Shown: positions 1-10,799 of the stretch, one piece after another
Layout of the letters: each line of letters opens with the position of its first letter
How positions within the stretch are numbered: the stretch's first letter is position 1
Origin: JAOUJD01 sp963841815
GTDB taxonomy: Bacteria; Pseudomonadota; Gammaproteobacteria; Burkholderiales; Burkholderiaceae_F
Assembly: GCA_963841815.1 (NCBI GenBank)
Contig: CAWJEE010000015.1
Coordinates: forward strand, 62,001-126,000
Reading direction: 5' to 3'
DNA length: 64,000 bases
Program-made: the position numbers and the translations under genes
The notes under the pieces: generated by a model
Databases searched by the model: none
The model's input: the letters and a program-made list of their open reading frames with translations, nothing else
What the model was told of the DNA's origin: nothing

Positions 1-78
1 ATCTTTCCAGAAATCAGTGGGCCGAAGAAACAGGGCAGGTCACGCCGGCAGGGGCGAGTCACAAGCAGGATGGGATGA

Positions 79-936
79 ATGTTGCTCAAGAAGGTCTTAG
101 GACGCCTTTGCTGCGTCAATCTCGCTTTGGCATGTGGCATCGCAGTCAGCAATCCGACAGACGCTGAAGAGTTGCCGCGCTGGGAACTCGGTGTTGGTTT
201 GGGAGCGCTTTCCCTACCGGACTACCGTGGATCAGACGAGTCGTCTCACCGTGCCGTGCCGCTTCCCTATTTCGTCTATCGCTTGGAATGGTTGAACGCG
301 GACCGCGAAGGTCTCCGGGCTGACTTCTACAAGTCGGATGCGTTCGAGGTGACGCTCAGCGTCAGCGGCTTCGCGCCCTTCTTCAGCGACGACAACGAGG
401 CGCGCGAAGGGATGCCTGACCTTAACTACATGCTGGAACTTGGCCCGTCGCTCGATGTGAAGCTGTGGCGCAGTGCCGGCGGAAATCAACGATTGGGGCT
501 TGTCTTTCCCGTCCGGGCCGCGCTCGAAGTTGACGGAGGCCTGCGCTACCAAGGCTGGATCTTTACGCCCCGCCTGACCTGGAACTATAGGCCCAGCAAC
601 CACAGCGACTGGAATCTAATCGTCCAAGCCGGCGCCATGTACGGCAGCCAGCGCTACAACCAGTACTTCTACAGCGTAGATGCCCAATATGCGACAGCCG
701 GTCGGCCTGCCTATCACGCGACTTCAGGGTTCGCCGGCAGCATGGCGCAGGTTGCGCTTTCACGTAGATTCGGGGACATCAGGATCATTGGGTTTGTACG
801 CGGCGATGACCTGGCTGGAGCGACGTTTGAAGACAGTCCCCTCGTAAAAACGCGACACAACGTGACCGCCGGTTTCTTCTTGACATGGACCTTCATGCAG
901 TCAAAGGATCGGGTGCAGAGCGGACGTCGTTTCTAG
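79..936 (+). CDS. MipA/OmpV family outer-membrane protein
   Basis: The protein has 285 residues. A basic, hydrophobic N-terminus ending near residue 29 reads as a signal peptide. The mature part starts with the family-typical 'WELGVGLGALSLPDYRGSD', followed by alternating aromatic/polar strands and a terminal stretch ending 'FFLTWTFM', as in beta-barrels of the MipA/OmpV family. Members scaffold murein hydrolases (MltA-interacting protein) or act as small outer-membrane channels; the exact role here is inferred from family only. An AGGA motif lies 8 nt before the ATG. Two ATGs just upstream (70 and 75) are unusable: the one at 70 hits a stop after two codons. Length is slightly above the usual 250-270. 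It is followed by a SYLF-domain gene on the same strand, 246 nt away. Confidence 0.85.
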   Translation: MLLKKVLGRLCCVNLALACGIAVSNPTDAEELPRWELGVGLGALSLPDYRGSDESSHRAVPLPYFVYRLEWLNADREGLRADFYKSDAFEVTLSVSGFAPFFSDDNEAREGMPDLNYMLELGPSLDVKLWRSAGGNQRLGLVFPVRAALEVDGGLRYQGWIFTPRLTWNYRPSNHSDWNLIVQAGAMYGSQRYNQYFYSVDAQYATAGRPAYHATSGFAGSMAQVALSRRFGDIRIIGFVRGDDLAGATFEDSPLVKTRHNVTAGFFLTWTFMQSKDRVQSGRRF

Positions 937-1182
937 TGGAACGTGGCGGTAGCGCAGCGTTGCGGGACGGTAGTCGATGTCGTTTTGTCGGGAACGCCTA
1001 CGTCCGGCGACGGGGTAGGAGGTCTTCGACCCGAAGGGGTCGCCGTGGATGGACTGCGGTCGCGCGTGTTTCACGTATGGCACGATCACTCGCGCAAGTT
1101 TTTGGCAGTCGCTATGAAGGATCCAGTGACATCCAAAGATTCCAGAGAGCACGGACGCGTGTAAGTTGAACGAGAGGAACAA

Positions 1183-1764
1183 ATGATCAAGCGGTTGCTC
1201 TCCATCCTTGTCGTCTGCGCGCTCGGGTCCTTCGGTTCACCAACGCTAGCGGACGATTACCAGAGCGCCATTGACGTCTTCCGAAAAGCCATCGAGAGCT
1301 CTGAGTTCTTCAAGAATTCCTATGGTTACGCGGTGTTTCCCACCATAGGCAAGGCGGGCTTCGTAGTCGGCGGTGCGTACGGCAAGGGGCGCGTGTACGC
1401 GAAAGGCAGGTATGTGGGCGACACTTCGATGACGCAGTTGACTGCTGGCATGCAACTTGGGGGCCAAGCGTATAGCCAGATTATCTTCTTTCAGGACGAG
1501 CGTGCTTTCAAAGAGTTCACACGAGGCAACTTTGAATTTGGCGCTGAAGCATCTGCAGTGGCGATCACGGCCGCGGCGGGAGCACAGGCCCAGACGACCG
1601 GAGCCTCTGCAGGGGCGAGTGCTGGACAGCACGCTGCGAAGGCAACCGGCGCTTACCATCGGGGGATGGCCACTTTCACTGTCGCAAAGGGCGGCCTGAT
1701 GTACCAGGCGACGATCGGCGGACAGAAGTTCAACTTCAAGGCTGCGGGCCCATCAGCGCGTTGA
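1183..1764 (+). CDS. SYLF-domain (YSC84-like) secreted protein
   Basis: The 193-residue product has a signal peptide (residues 1-23, ending at 'TLA-DD') and a SYLF/YSC84 domain. Family hallmarks are 'YGYAVFPTIGKAGFVVGGAYG' split over residues 48-68, the Gly-rich 'AGMQLGGQAYSQIIFF' and the C-terminal 'GLMYQATIGGQKFNF'. SYLF domains bind lipids in eukaryotes; bacterial secreted versions are abundant and poorly characterised. A low-complexity Ala/Gly/Thr segment (about 126-158) is typical of bacterial members. The Shine-Dalgarno 'gagaggaac' precedes the ATG. Same strand as the upstream MipA-like gene, so co-expression in the envelope is plausible but unproven. Confidence 0.85.
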   Translation: MIKRLLSILVVCALGSFGSPTLADDYQSAIDVFRKAIESSEFFKNSYGYAVFPTIGKAGFVVGGAYGKGRVYAKGRYVGDTSMTQLTAGMQLGGQAYSQIIFFQDERAFKEFTRGNFEFGAEASAVAITAAAGAQAQTTGASAGASAGQHAAKATGAYHRGMATFTVAKGGLMYQATIGGQKFNFKAAGPSAR

Positions 1765-1930
1765 CGCCTTGGATTGCCAAGTGCGCCCCGCTGTTAAATT
1801 TGTGGCGTGTCAGTAGGCCAGATGCAGGAGGTCGGTCCTGTCTTCGGCCACCCGGCTGGCATACCGTCCGCTAAGTGACTGTTCCCGCTGGCACGCCAAA
1901 TTAGTTGATCTGCCACCCTACGGTTCCAGC

Positions 1931-3889
1931 TCAGGTCCGGACCTGCGGTACTTCAGGGGCCTCGGGACGAACATCGGTGGCGCCTTCAATCGCCACGTCG
2001 TCATCCGGCTCGGCGATCACATCCGGCACATCGTTGGCCAGGAATCCGCCGGACTGGCGCTTCCACAGAAGCGCGTAGTGGCCGCCGGCGCGCAACAGTT
2101 CGTCGTGCGTGCCCTGCTCGACAATGCGGCCGGCGTCCATCACCACGAGGCGGTCCATGCGTGCGATCGTCGACAGCCGGTGCGCGATGGCGATCACGGT
2201 CTTGCCCTGCATCAGCGTTTCAAGCTGCTCCTGGATGGCGGCCTCGATCTCGCTGTCGAGCGCGGAGGTGGCCTCGTCCAGCACCAGGATCGGCGCATTC
2301 TTCAGGATCACGCGGGCCAGTGCCACGCGCTGGCGCTGGCCCCCGGAAAGCTTGACGCCGCGTTCGCCGGCGTGAGCCTCGTAGCCGGCACGGTCCTTCC
2401 AGTCTCGCAGTCCGACGATGAACTCGTGCGCATGCGCCTGGCGCGCCGCGGCTTCGACTTCGGCGTCCGTCGCCTGCGGCCGGCCGTACCGGATATTGGC
2501 CGCAATCGAGCGATGCAGCATCGAGGTGTCCTGCGTGACCACGCCGATGGCCGCGCGCAGCGATTCCTGCGTCACGTCGCGCACGTCCTGGCCGTCGATC
2601 GTGATGCGACCGCCCTCGACGTCATGGAAGCGCAGCAGCAGGCTCACCAGGGTCGACTTGCCGGCGCCTGACCGACCCACGACGCCAACACGCTCGCCGG
2701 CGGCGATTTCGAGGTTCAGATCGTCGATCACCCGGCGGCCGCCGCGCTCAAGGGCGCCGTAGCTGAAGCCCACGTGGTCGAAGCGGATGGTGCCGCCGCC
2801 GACCTCGAGTTCGCGCGCAGCGGGTCGATCCGTCAACGCGTGCGGCACTGCGATCGTCTCCATGCCTTCCTGCACGACGCCGATGTTCTCGAAGATGCCG
2901 CTGACCTCCCACGACACCCAGCCCGCCATGTTGGCGATCTGCCACGCCAGGGGCAGCGCGGTGGCGACCGCTGCCGCGCTCGCCTGGCCGGCCAGCCACA
3001 GCCACACGCCGAGCGCGGCCGTGCCTACGACCAGGGCGGCATTCATGCAGGTGAGCGTGGCCATGAAGCGGGTGGTCATGCGCATGTGCGCGGCGATGCG
3101 CTCGCGGTGCTCGACCATGGCCTCGCGCACGTACGAGTCTTCGTCCGCCGCGCGCGCAAACAGCTTCACCGTCGGGAAGTTGGTGTAGGAATCGACCACC
3201 CTTCCCATGACCAGCGAACGCGCCTCCGAGCTCAGCCGCGACAGGTCGCGCATGCGCGGCACGAAGTAGCGCAGGAAGAACACGAAGGCGACGATCCACA
3301 GGACGATTGGCGTGGCGAGCCGCCAGTCCGCCGAGCTGACCAGGAGGAGCGCGGTGATCCCGTACACGACGATGTACCAGACGGCGCGAATGCTCGAGAC
3401 CACGCTTTCGCGCAGCGAGTTCGAGGTGTTCATCACGCGGTTGGCGATCCGGCCGGCAAAGTCGTTCTGGAAGAAATTCCAGCTCTGCCGGATCACGTGC
3501 CAGTGGCTCTGCCAGCGGATCAACGTGGTCACGCCGGGGATCACCGCGTTGTTGCGCACCATCGAGTCGGCGAGAATCGCGAGCGGCCGCGCAATCAGCA
3601 CCAGGGCCGCCATCGCCAGCAGCAGCGGCGCCTGCGCGAGTACGGCGGCGCGCGGGTCGGGCGTGGTCATCAGCCCGACCAGCTTTCCGATGAAAAGAGG
3701 AATCACCGTATCCAGCAGAGCCACCGTGGCGCCGAATACGAACATCGCGGCATACAGCCGCGGCGACTGGCGCACGAAGTGCAGGTAGAAGGGCAGCAGC
3801 CCGGGCGGTGGACCGTCGCGTTCGACTGCCGCTGGCGGCGCCGCCGTGGCGTTCGGCACGCGCGATTCGAAGTAGCTGAAGAGGCTCAT
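1931..3889 (-). CDS. MsbA-like ABC exporter (fused permease-ATPase)
   Basis: This is a 652-residue half-transporter. Residues about 50-350 form the transmembrane domain, with hydrophobic runs such as 'LYAAMFVFGATVALLDTVI'. The C-terminal half is the nucleotide-binding domain, with Walker A 'GRSGAGKST' near residue 405, the ABC signature 'LSGGQRQRVALARV', Walker B 'ILVLDEATSALD' and the switch His in 'IAIAHRLST'. The architecture and length match lipid or multidrug exporters that act as homodimers in the inner membrane. The substrate cannot be read from sequence. The tail after the NBD (about 40 residues, acidic, Pro/Val-rich) is unusual and probably disordered. It is followed on the same strand by the AsmA-like gene upstream in coordinate order, so the two may be envelope-lipid genes. 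Confidence 0.9.
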   Translation of the reverse strand: MSLFSYFESRVPNATAAPPAAVERDGPPPGLLPFYLHFVRQSPRLYAAMFVFGATVALLDTVIPLFIGKLVGLMTTPDPRAAVLAQAPLLLAMAALVLIARPLAILADSMVRNNAVIPGVTTLIRWQSHWHVIRQSWNFFQNDFAGRIANRVMNTSNSLRESVVSSIRAVWYIVVYGITALLLVSSADWRLATPIVLWIVAFVFFLRYFVPRMRDLSRLSSEARSLVMGRVVDSYTNFPTVKLFARAADEDSYVREAMVEHRERIAAHMRMTTRFMATLTCMNAALVVGTAALGVWLWLAGQASAAAVATALPLAWQIANMAGWVSWEVSGIFENIGVVQEGMETIAVPHALTDRPAARELEVGGGTIRFDHVGFSYGALERGGRRVIDDLNLEIAAGERVGVVGRSGAGKSTLVSLLLRFHDVEGGRITIDGQDVRDVTQESLRAAIGVVTQDTSMLHRSIAANIRYGRPQATDAEVEAAARQAHAHEFIVGLRDWKDRAGYEAHAGERGVKLSGGQRQRVALARVILKNAPILVLDEATSALDSEIEAAIQEQLETLMQGKTVIAIAHRLSTIARMDRLVVMDAGRIVEQGTHDELLRAGGHYALLWKRQSGGFLANDVPDVIAEPDDDVAIEGATDVRPEAPEVPQVRT

Positions 3890-3920
3890 GGTTCGGTCGG
3901 AGGTTCGTGTCGGCCGCGGG

Positions 3921-6900
3921 TCAGCGGGCCATCGCCCGCAGCGGATCCGTGCACACGTCGGCGCCGTCGCGCGGTAGCGGACCCAGTGTGAGCCACTCGA
4001 TCGGCAGCAGGATCGGCGAAGCGATCAGCCGCAGCACGGACTCGACCACGTCGCTGCGCTCGAAGCCGAAGCGCTGGTCGTCCAGCGTGCCGGTCACCCG
4101 CAAAGGGGTCTGCAGGCGAAACAAGGCGAAGCCCTTGGCGCGCGGGCGAAAGACGAACTCGAGTTCCTCGGTCGCCAGGTTCGCGTGGCCCACGCCGCGA
4201 ATGCGCACCGCGGAGGTGTCGATCAGGATCTTGTCATCGTTCAAGTGGCCGTCGCTCGAGGTCGAAGCGGCCGACGATGCAGTTCACCTCGGGCCGCACG
4301 CGCGGATCGATCAGCGGCAACAACTGCAGCACGAGGTTCGCCGACCAGAGGTTGAAGACGCCGCTGCGCAGTTCGGTCGGCCAGACGGCGAAGTCCACCC
4401 TGCCGTTGGCGTTGCGCATGATCGTGTCCAGCGACGGCGCCGTGCCCGCAAGCTCCAGGTTGAGGCTGAACAGGCCGCGCAGGTCGTTCGCGCGGCCCAT
4501 GCGGCGGGCGATGATGCCGTAGTCGAAACGCTCGATGCTGGCGGCTGCCGCGAACTCGACCTCGGTTTCCTTCAGGTCGTATGAGATCGACAGCCGTACC
4601 GCCCCCCCGGGAAGGTTGACCACGACGGGGTCGAGGTGCAGGCGGCCGCCCTCGAGCTTCACGCGCAGCGCGCCGTCCGCCAGGCGGTCGTTTCCGGAGA
4701 GCACTTCCTTCGCCTTCACGTCGATCGGTCGCATCGAGCCGGCGCAGGAAGGCCGCGCTCAGCAGCTTGTCGGTGCGCCCGGCCATCCGGCTCGCCGCGT
4801 CGCGCAGGCCGCGGCCATCGCCGGTCGGCGCGGGCGGTTCGGTCAGCCGCTCCGGCATCGGGAAGTCGTCGAGTTGAATGCTGGGTGCGGCCACCTGCAC
4901 GTCCAGATAGCGGCCGCGGCCCGCTGAGGTCGAGCTTGCCGGTGCCGCTGAGCCGGCTGCGTCCCACGCTCACGTTCAGCCCCTGCAGCTCGTAGCCGGT
5001 GGGCGTCATGCGGATCGGGCCGCCGAAGGACCACGGGCCCCACGCGGGCAGTTCGACCCGCGCCAGGCCGCTGAGCGAATCGAGCCGCTCGCCGCGCATC
5101 TCGAAGCTCAGCTGCCCGCCGCTGCCGAGGGGCAGTGTCACCTCGCCGTCGAGTGTCAGCTGCGCTCCCGCGGCCCGTGCCGCCAGGGCGAACGGCACGC
5201 GACTGGCATCGCTGGCAAAGTCGGCGAGCGTGCCGCTCGAGATTTCGATCCTGACCGGGGTCTGGTCGATCTCGCCGTCGAGCCGGGCCCGCACCGGCTC
5301 GCCCGCACTCGCGCCGATGCGCGCCTCGTCGACGCGGATCTCGGCGACCGCGCGCTGCGCCGCGCCGAGCACGGTGAGGCTGCCGCCGTACACCCGCGCG
5401 TCGATGGCCGAGTGCCCGACCCACTCGCTCAGGCTGCTGCCGCGCCCCCGCACGCTGAGCCGAAAGGCCTGCGCGTGTCCATCGATGTCCTCGGCGACAC
5501 CCAGCCCGCGCAGTAGCTCGCCGATGTCGATGGCGCCGGCGGACAGATCGAGGTTCGCCATGGGTGGCTCGGCCTGCAGGTCCAGCTCGACGCCTGCCGT
5601 GAACGGCGCGCCGGCGACCTTGCCCGTGGCCGACAAGGGCAACAAGCGCCCGTCGCGCGTGCTGGCGACGAACGCGAGGTCCTCGAGATCGGTGCGGCCG
5701 AGCCGCAGCCGTTGCAGCCTGACATCGATGTCGGCGTCGGCCAGCTCGATGGCGGCGGGAAGGACGGCCGCGTCGCCGCGTGCACCAGCGCGGCGGTCGA
5801 CGCTGCCGGCACGCAGCGTCGACAGCTCCTGCGCATCGATCAGCGTGCTGCGCACCGACGCCACGATGCCCGAGCGGCCGTCGACCAGCGTGCTGCGGGC
5901 CTCGATCGTCAGCTGGCTGCGGCCAAGTTCGAGCGTCGTCCTGTCGAGCGACCAGGCCTCGTCCGACAGGCGCACCTGGCCGCGCAGGGCCACCGGCAGG
6001 CTCGCCTGCGGCGCAACGCCCACCCAGCGCGCCAGATCGCCGGCGCGCTCGGCTTGAAAGTCGAAGCGCAATGCCGTGTCGCGCGTCGACTCCGCAAGGG
6101 CGAGGGTGCCTTCGACCTGCAGCCTGGCCTGCGCCAGCGCCAGATCCAGTTCGAGCGGCAGCACGCGTTCGCGCAGCATGTCGGGCACCGTGCCGCCGCG
6201 GAGCCTCAGCCTGGCGCGCTGACCCAGCAGCGTGCCGCGCGCGTGGCCGCGCAGGCGCTCGCCGCGGCGCGCCGCCAAGCTCCAGCGTGTCGAGCGAGAC
6301 GGCGATGCGACCTGCGCCCGCGGCGCCGTCGAAGCTCAACTGCGCAGCCGCCAGCGCCAGCGAAAACTCGAGGTCGTGCGCCAGCGAAGCCAGCGTTTCG
6401 CCGCGGCCATCCATGCGCAGGCCGAGGCGCCCGACCGTGCCTTCGACGTCGCCCGCAACGCCCAGGCCCTGCGCCAGGTCGCCGAGCGCGGCGTTGTTCG
6501 CGTCGAGCTGAAATGCAAGCGTCGGCATTGGCGCCGACGTGTCGAGCTCCAGACCGCCGGCGAACGGCACGCCGGCGATCGTCGCGCTCATCGGGACGCG
6601 CAGGCCGCTCGCATGTCGGCACGCCACGCAAGACTCGCATCGCGGATGTCGACGCCCAGCCCGAGCCACCGCTCGACCTTCAGGTCGACCTCGACGTCGA
6701 GCGCAGCGAGATCGCGCAGGGGCGGCGCCTGCCGCACCGGTGCGTCACTCTCGAGCGCCTGGCCGTGGGCCGGCGGCTGCGCCGCCAGGAACGGGCGCAG
6801 GTCGAGCGCGGCGGCGCTCAGCGCGCCGCTCAGCGCGCGGCCGTGCGCCACCGAAAGCGAGCGCGAGCTGCCCGGAAAACTCGGTTTCGCCCAGCCAGGC

Positions 6901-7835
6901 GTGCAGGCTGCTGACGCGCACGGAATCGGCCTCAATGCTGACCGTGCCGTGCACGGCCGCGTTGCCGAAGTGCGGCAGCGCCGAGCCCACGAGCCGCTCG
7001 ATCGGCGCCAGATCCTCGGCATCGGCTTCGACCTTGAAGCGTGCCGTGCGCTGGCGCGCGTCGAGCGCGCCGCGGGCATGCAGCCGTGCGCCGCGCGACT
7101 TGACGTCGAGGGTGAACGGCCAGGCCTCGGCGTCGTCCTGCAGCAGCCGCAGCGGCCCGCCTTCGAGAGTGAGCGAATAGGCGAGGCGCGGCTCCAAAGC
7201 GAGGCCGCGCGCGGCCAGGCGCAGGGGCCGATCGGGGCCGGCGCTGCCGGACAACTCGTCCAGCGCGACGAAGCGGCGCGTCGCCGAGCGCGCGTCGTGG
7301 TAGTGAACGTCCAGCCCGCGCAGCACGATGCGGGCAAGGTCGATCCCGGGCTGCGATGGGCCGGAATCTCGCGGCGGCGTCGAGCGTCCAGTTGCCACGG
7401 CCGTCGGCGTCTCGTTCGAGCCACAGCCCCACTTCGCGGGCCTCGATGCTGCTTGACCGCAGCCGGCCACGCAGCGCCTCGAACAGGTCGATCCGGGCAT
7501 GCAGCTCGACCGATCGCCAGGAACTCCGGCCCCGCGAATCCGGGCGGGTTGAGGATTCGCAGCGGGCCGATGCGAAGGCCCAGCTCGCGGCCCAGCCTCG
7601 GCTCGAGCACGATGGCGCCTTGCAGGATGACCGGGCGCCCGAGCGCGGCGGAGGCCCGCTGCGCGACCGCGTCGCGCCAGCGCGAGGCGTCGATCGACAT
7701 GCCGGACAGCGCCACGGCCACGGCCAGGCCCATGGCCATCAGCACCACGCCCAGCGGCACGCCGACCAGTGCCGCGATCATCACGGCGAAGCGGCGTCGA
7801 CGACCCAGACCCATCAGGCGCGGCGTTCGCGACAC
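3921..7835 (-). CDS. AsmA-family protein (frameshifted as read)
   Basis: A large AsmA-like protein is spread over several reading frames. The N-terminus ('FAVMIAALVGVPLGVVLMAM') is a signal anchor; the start is a GTG at 7835, or the ATG at 7814. The C-terminus has the AsmA signature 'DDKILIDTSAVRIRGVGHA' followed by 'LEFVFRPRAKG', then ends near 3921. Frame changes occur near 7505, 6860, 6590, 6270, 4920, 4740 and 4245. At 4245, removing one C restores 'RFDLEDGHLNDDKILIDTS', so these look like single-base insertions. A module with 'GLGVAGDVEG' and 'GLGVAEDIDG' occurs twice, which suggests internal duplication. AsmA-like proteins (about 600-1300 residues) bridge the periplasm and take part in lipid traffic to the outer membrane. 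Whether the breaks are real or consensus errors needs reads. Confidence 0.75.
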
Positions 7836-7892
7836 GGCAGCACGGCGCTTGGCAACGATGGCCGCCGCGGCTACGTTTCCGGCGATCGGGCG

Positions 7893-8706
7893 CTACTTCT
7901 TCTCCGCGAGACGCGACCACGAGGTCGAGCTCGTAGACGTACGCCGACTGCGTCCGCCGGCGGCCGCGGCCGCTTGAACCGGTTGATGCGCAGCACGTTG
8001 CTCACGCCGGGCTCGTGGGTGTAGCCGACGATCTCGTCGTAGAAGACCTTCCACGGGCCCGGCTGCGCCGACGCGAAGGCCCTTGTCGTCGAAGCGCAGT
8101 TCGCGCACCTGCAGGCAGGTGCTCGGCGGCTGCAGCGCCGGCGTGCAGGCCACGCGCTGCGCAGCGACCTCCAGGAAGATGCGCGTCGGCGCGCCGTACA
8201 GGCTCTTCGACGTGCGCCGGCCGCTGAAGCTCAGCGCCTGCCGCTCGGCCGACACGAGGTGCAGCGTCGGCGCCTGGCCCGCTTCGACGCGTGCTTCCAG
8301 CGGCGCCGCCAGCGCCGCGGCCATGGCCGTGTCGGCGGCCATCAGGGGCGGCTCGCACGCCTTCTGCGTCGAGGCGACGCGGCCGATCTCCAGGCGGTTC
8401 TGCGGGCTCAGCCGCCAGGCGCCCGACAGCAGGTTGCAACCGCCCCGCACGGCGATGCGCGCGCCGTCGAAGCGCATCGCGAACGGATGACCCGGCACGA
8501 GCAACGCCTCGACCGGCTCGCCGGAGGCATCGACGGCCGCACGCAGCGTCCAGTCGTGGTCCTGCAGCGTGCGCACCAGCGAGGCGTCGGCGGTGCGTCG
8601 CGGCGGCGTCGGCGTCGACGCGCTGGTCGGTGGGCCGGCAGCAGGCTGGCCCGGCCGCCAGCGGCGCCAGCAGGCGCTGCGGATCGCGGATGTGCAGGCG
8701 ATCCAT
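7893..8706 (-). CDS. META/DUF4377-domain lipoprotein-like protein (frameshifted)
   Basis: Most of the gene is in one frame: a META (HslJ-like) domain running from 'LQDHDWTLRAAVDASGEPV' through 'FDGARIAVRGGCNLLSGAW' to 'LHLVSAERQALSFSGRR', then a DUF4377-like part 'RIFLEVAAQRVACTPA...CLQVRELRFD'. Near 8055 and 7945 the frame slips; the other frames contain 'FYDEIVGYTHEPGVSNVLRI' and 'YVYELDLVV', expected for DUF4377. The META + DUF4377 pairing is a known layout of heat-inducible or metal-stress lipoproteins. The N-terminus is uncertain because the Leu/Ala-rich leader at 8640-8706 also appears shifted; an upstream ATG at about 8735 is in a different frame. Confidence 0.6.
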
Positions 8707-8867
8707 GACGAGTCGAGCCGGGTGTGCGTGAGCATGTGTCCTCGTTCGTGGTGAAAGCGGCGTGATTCTAGGCGGCCGCGGCGGCAGGCTCGGGCCGGAC
8801 GAGTCGCCGCCGTACGGCCATGCGGCACACTGCGCACTCGTTCCGCCTTCGCGCCCCTCCCGTACCC

Positions 8868-9912
8868 ATGGATCGCCTCCGCGTCGCCGTCCACAGCACC
8901 GTGCTGATCCTGATCATCGGCTGGGTGCTCTACATCGGCAAGTCGATCTTCGTGCCCGCCGTGCTCGGCGCCGTGATCGTCTACGTGATCGTCGGACTCG
9001 CAGAGAACGCTCGGGCGGCTGCCGGTCGTCGGGCCGCGGCTGCCGGTGCAGTTGCGCAACCTGTTCTCGGTGGTCGTCATCGGCCTGGCCTTCTTCCTGC
9101 TCGCCTACCTGATCATGGCCAACAAGGAGCGCGCGCTCGCGCTGGCGCCTCAGTACCAGCAGTCGCTGCTGGCGGCGATCCAGCAGGTCGCCGTGTTCTT
9201 CGGCGTCGAGACCGAGCCGACCTGGTCGACGCTGCGACAGGAGTTGCTGGCGCAGGTCAACCTGCAGCGGCTGCTGACCTCGCTGATGACCTCGGTGGGA
9301 TCGATCCTGGTGAGCTTCGTGGTCGTCTTCCTCTATGCCACCTTCCTGCTCATCGAGCGCCGCACGTTCGACGCGAAGCTGGCCAACCTGTCCGACGACC
9401 CGAAGCAGCGTGGCGCGCATTCGCGGGGTGATCGAGGCGATCAACCGCCGGATCGGCTCGTACCTGGCGCTCAAGACGCTGATCAGCCTGCTGCTGGGCG
9501 CGGTCAGCTACGGCGTGATGGCGCTCTGCGGCCTGGACTTCGCCGCGCTGTGGGCGGTGCTCACGGTCTTCCTGAACTTCGTGCCCTACGTCGGCTCGGT
9601 GCTCGGCGTTGCGCTGCCCGTGCTGATGGCGGTGGTGCAATTCCAGGAGCCGGGCCGATCCTGACGCTGCTGCTCGCGCTGACCGCGGCGCAGTTCGCGA
9701 TCGGCAACTTCCTCGACCCCTACGTGATGGGCAACTCGCTGAACCTGAGCCCGTTCGCCATCCTCATCAGCCTGGCGGTCTGGACCGAGCTCTGGGGCAT
9801 CCCGGGCGCATTTCTCGCCGTGCCGATCACGGCGATCATCACGATCGTGTTTTCCGAGTTCCCTGCCACGCGACCGCTGGCTGTCCTGCTGTCGAAGGGG
9901 GGGAGGACCTGA
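8868..9912 (+). CDS. AI-2E family transporter / PerM-type permease (frameshifted)
   Basis: The reading frame begins at ATG 8868 with a first transmembrane span 'AVHSTVLILIIGWVLYIGKS'. It shifts near 9010, again near 9410 and again near 9655. Joined, the pieces give a single AI-2E transporter: 'FVPYVGSVLGVALPVLMAVV' and 'LDPYVMGNSLNLSPFAILIS' are the conserved C-terminal blocks, and 'WGIPGAFLAVPITAII' ends the last spans. About 348 residues is the normal family size. Members form oligomeric inner-membrane transporters whose substrates are mostly unknown (autoinducer export, ion exchange). The breaks look like indels in an otherwise intact gene. Confidence 0.75.
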
Positions 9913-10117
9913 GGTATTCCCGGGCAAAGCCCGAGCGCGGCTGCAGTCCGGGTCTCGTCGCAGATGCGCGGCGCCCTCTGCGCGCGTAGCGGCGCCTGCA
10001 CGTGTTTGCCGAGAGCCGACAGACGTTGCAGGTTCTTGCGGGCAGGTGTCTGATTCGCGGCGGTGCGATACTGCGCGCCTGCATCCGTCGGCGGGCGGAC
10101 CCATCCAGGAGAAGATC

Positions 10118-10546
10118 ATGAAGACTTGGTATTCCGCTGCATGTCGCGCCAGCGTCGCGGGTTTGCTGGCACTGTCCTTCGGCGCCGCGCAGTCTCAGGC
10201 GCTCCCCCCGATGCCGACCGACGACGAGTTGCGCAGGGCATTCGATGCCGCCGACGTGAACAAGGACGGCGTGATCGATGTCGACGAATCGGTGGGAAAT
10301 TCGATACTCATTTTTGCCGCCCTCGACAAGAGCAAGGACGGATTCCTTTCGTTCGATGAACTGCCGGGCTACGACCCGAACCGGCTGAAGCGCGCCGATC
10401 GCAACGATGACGGCAAGCTTTCCGTTGGAGAGGTCGCATCCGATCGGGTCTGGGAATTCTTCGAGGCGGATGCAAACCGGGACGGAGTCGTCACCTTCGA
10501 GGAAGTCCGCCTTTACATCATCAAGCTGCGCAGCGCGCGCAAGTAG
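10118..10546 (+). CDS. Secreted EF-hand protein (four calcium-binding loops)
   Basis: The 142-residue product has a signal peptide (residues about 1-27, ending 'AAQSQA') and four canonical EF-hand loops: 'DVNKDGVIDVDE', 'DKSKDGFLSFDE', 'DRNDDGKLSVGE' and 'DANRDGVVTFEE'. All carry Asp/Asn at positions 1, 3 and 5 and Glu at 12, so calcium binding is expected. The start at 10118 is chosen because 'AGGAG' sits 7 nt upstream and it begins a proper signal sequence; a longer in-frame extension to 10046 lacks both. The next gene, a glycine-zipper lipoprotein, starts 10 nt after the stop, so the two are probably one operon of periplasmic proteins. Confidence 0.9.
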   Translation: MKTWYSAACRASVAGLLALSFGAAQSQALPPMPTDDELRRAFDAADVNKDGVIDVDESVGNSILIFAALDKSKDGFLSFDELPGYDPNRLKRADRNDDGKLSVGEVASDRVWEFFEADANRDGVVTFEEVRLYIIKLRSARK

Positions 10547-10556
10547 GAGACTCACG

Positions 10557-10799
10557 ATGAAGAGCACAAAGCGCTTGGAAGTCGCGTTCGTCGCCGGGCT
10601 CGCGGTCCTGGGTCTGGGCGGTTGCGCCAACATGACTCCGCAGGAGCAGAACAAGGCGACCGGTCAGATCGTGGGAGGGGTCACCGGCGCCGCGCTCGGC
10701 TCGCTGATTGGCGGTGGCACGGGACGCACCGTGGCGATCGCATCGGGCGCGGTGATCGGAACGGTGGTTGGTGGCCAGGTCGGCAGCCAGCAAAAATAG
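10557..10799 (+). CDS. Glycine-zipper 2TM lipoprotein, OsmB-like
   Basis: An 80-residue protein with a lipobox (LGLGGC, Cys at about residue 22) and a Gly-zipper stretch 'GQIVGGVTGAALGSLIGGG' followed by 'AIASGAVIGTVVGGQVGS'. This is the Rick_17kDa/OsmB-like glycine-zipper fold found in small outer-membrane lipoproteins. It starts 10 nt after the EF-hand gene, with a weak 'aggagact' ribosome site. Function beyond envelope stability is unknown. Confidence 0.85.
   Translation: MKSTKRLEVAFVAGLAVLGLGGCANMTPQEQNKATGQIVGGVTGAALGSLIGGGTGRTVAIASGAVIGTVVGGQVGSQQK

Noticed and set aside
885..1182. Small open frames between the MipA-like and SYLF genes
   Set aside because: Frames on both strands overlap each other, are Arg-rich and have no ribosome site or domain; no gene is supported.
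5712..7977. Long plus-strand frames opposite the AsmA gene
   Set aside because: They are Arg/Ala-rich shadows. The minus strand gives coherent AsmA sequence once indels are repaired.
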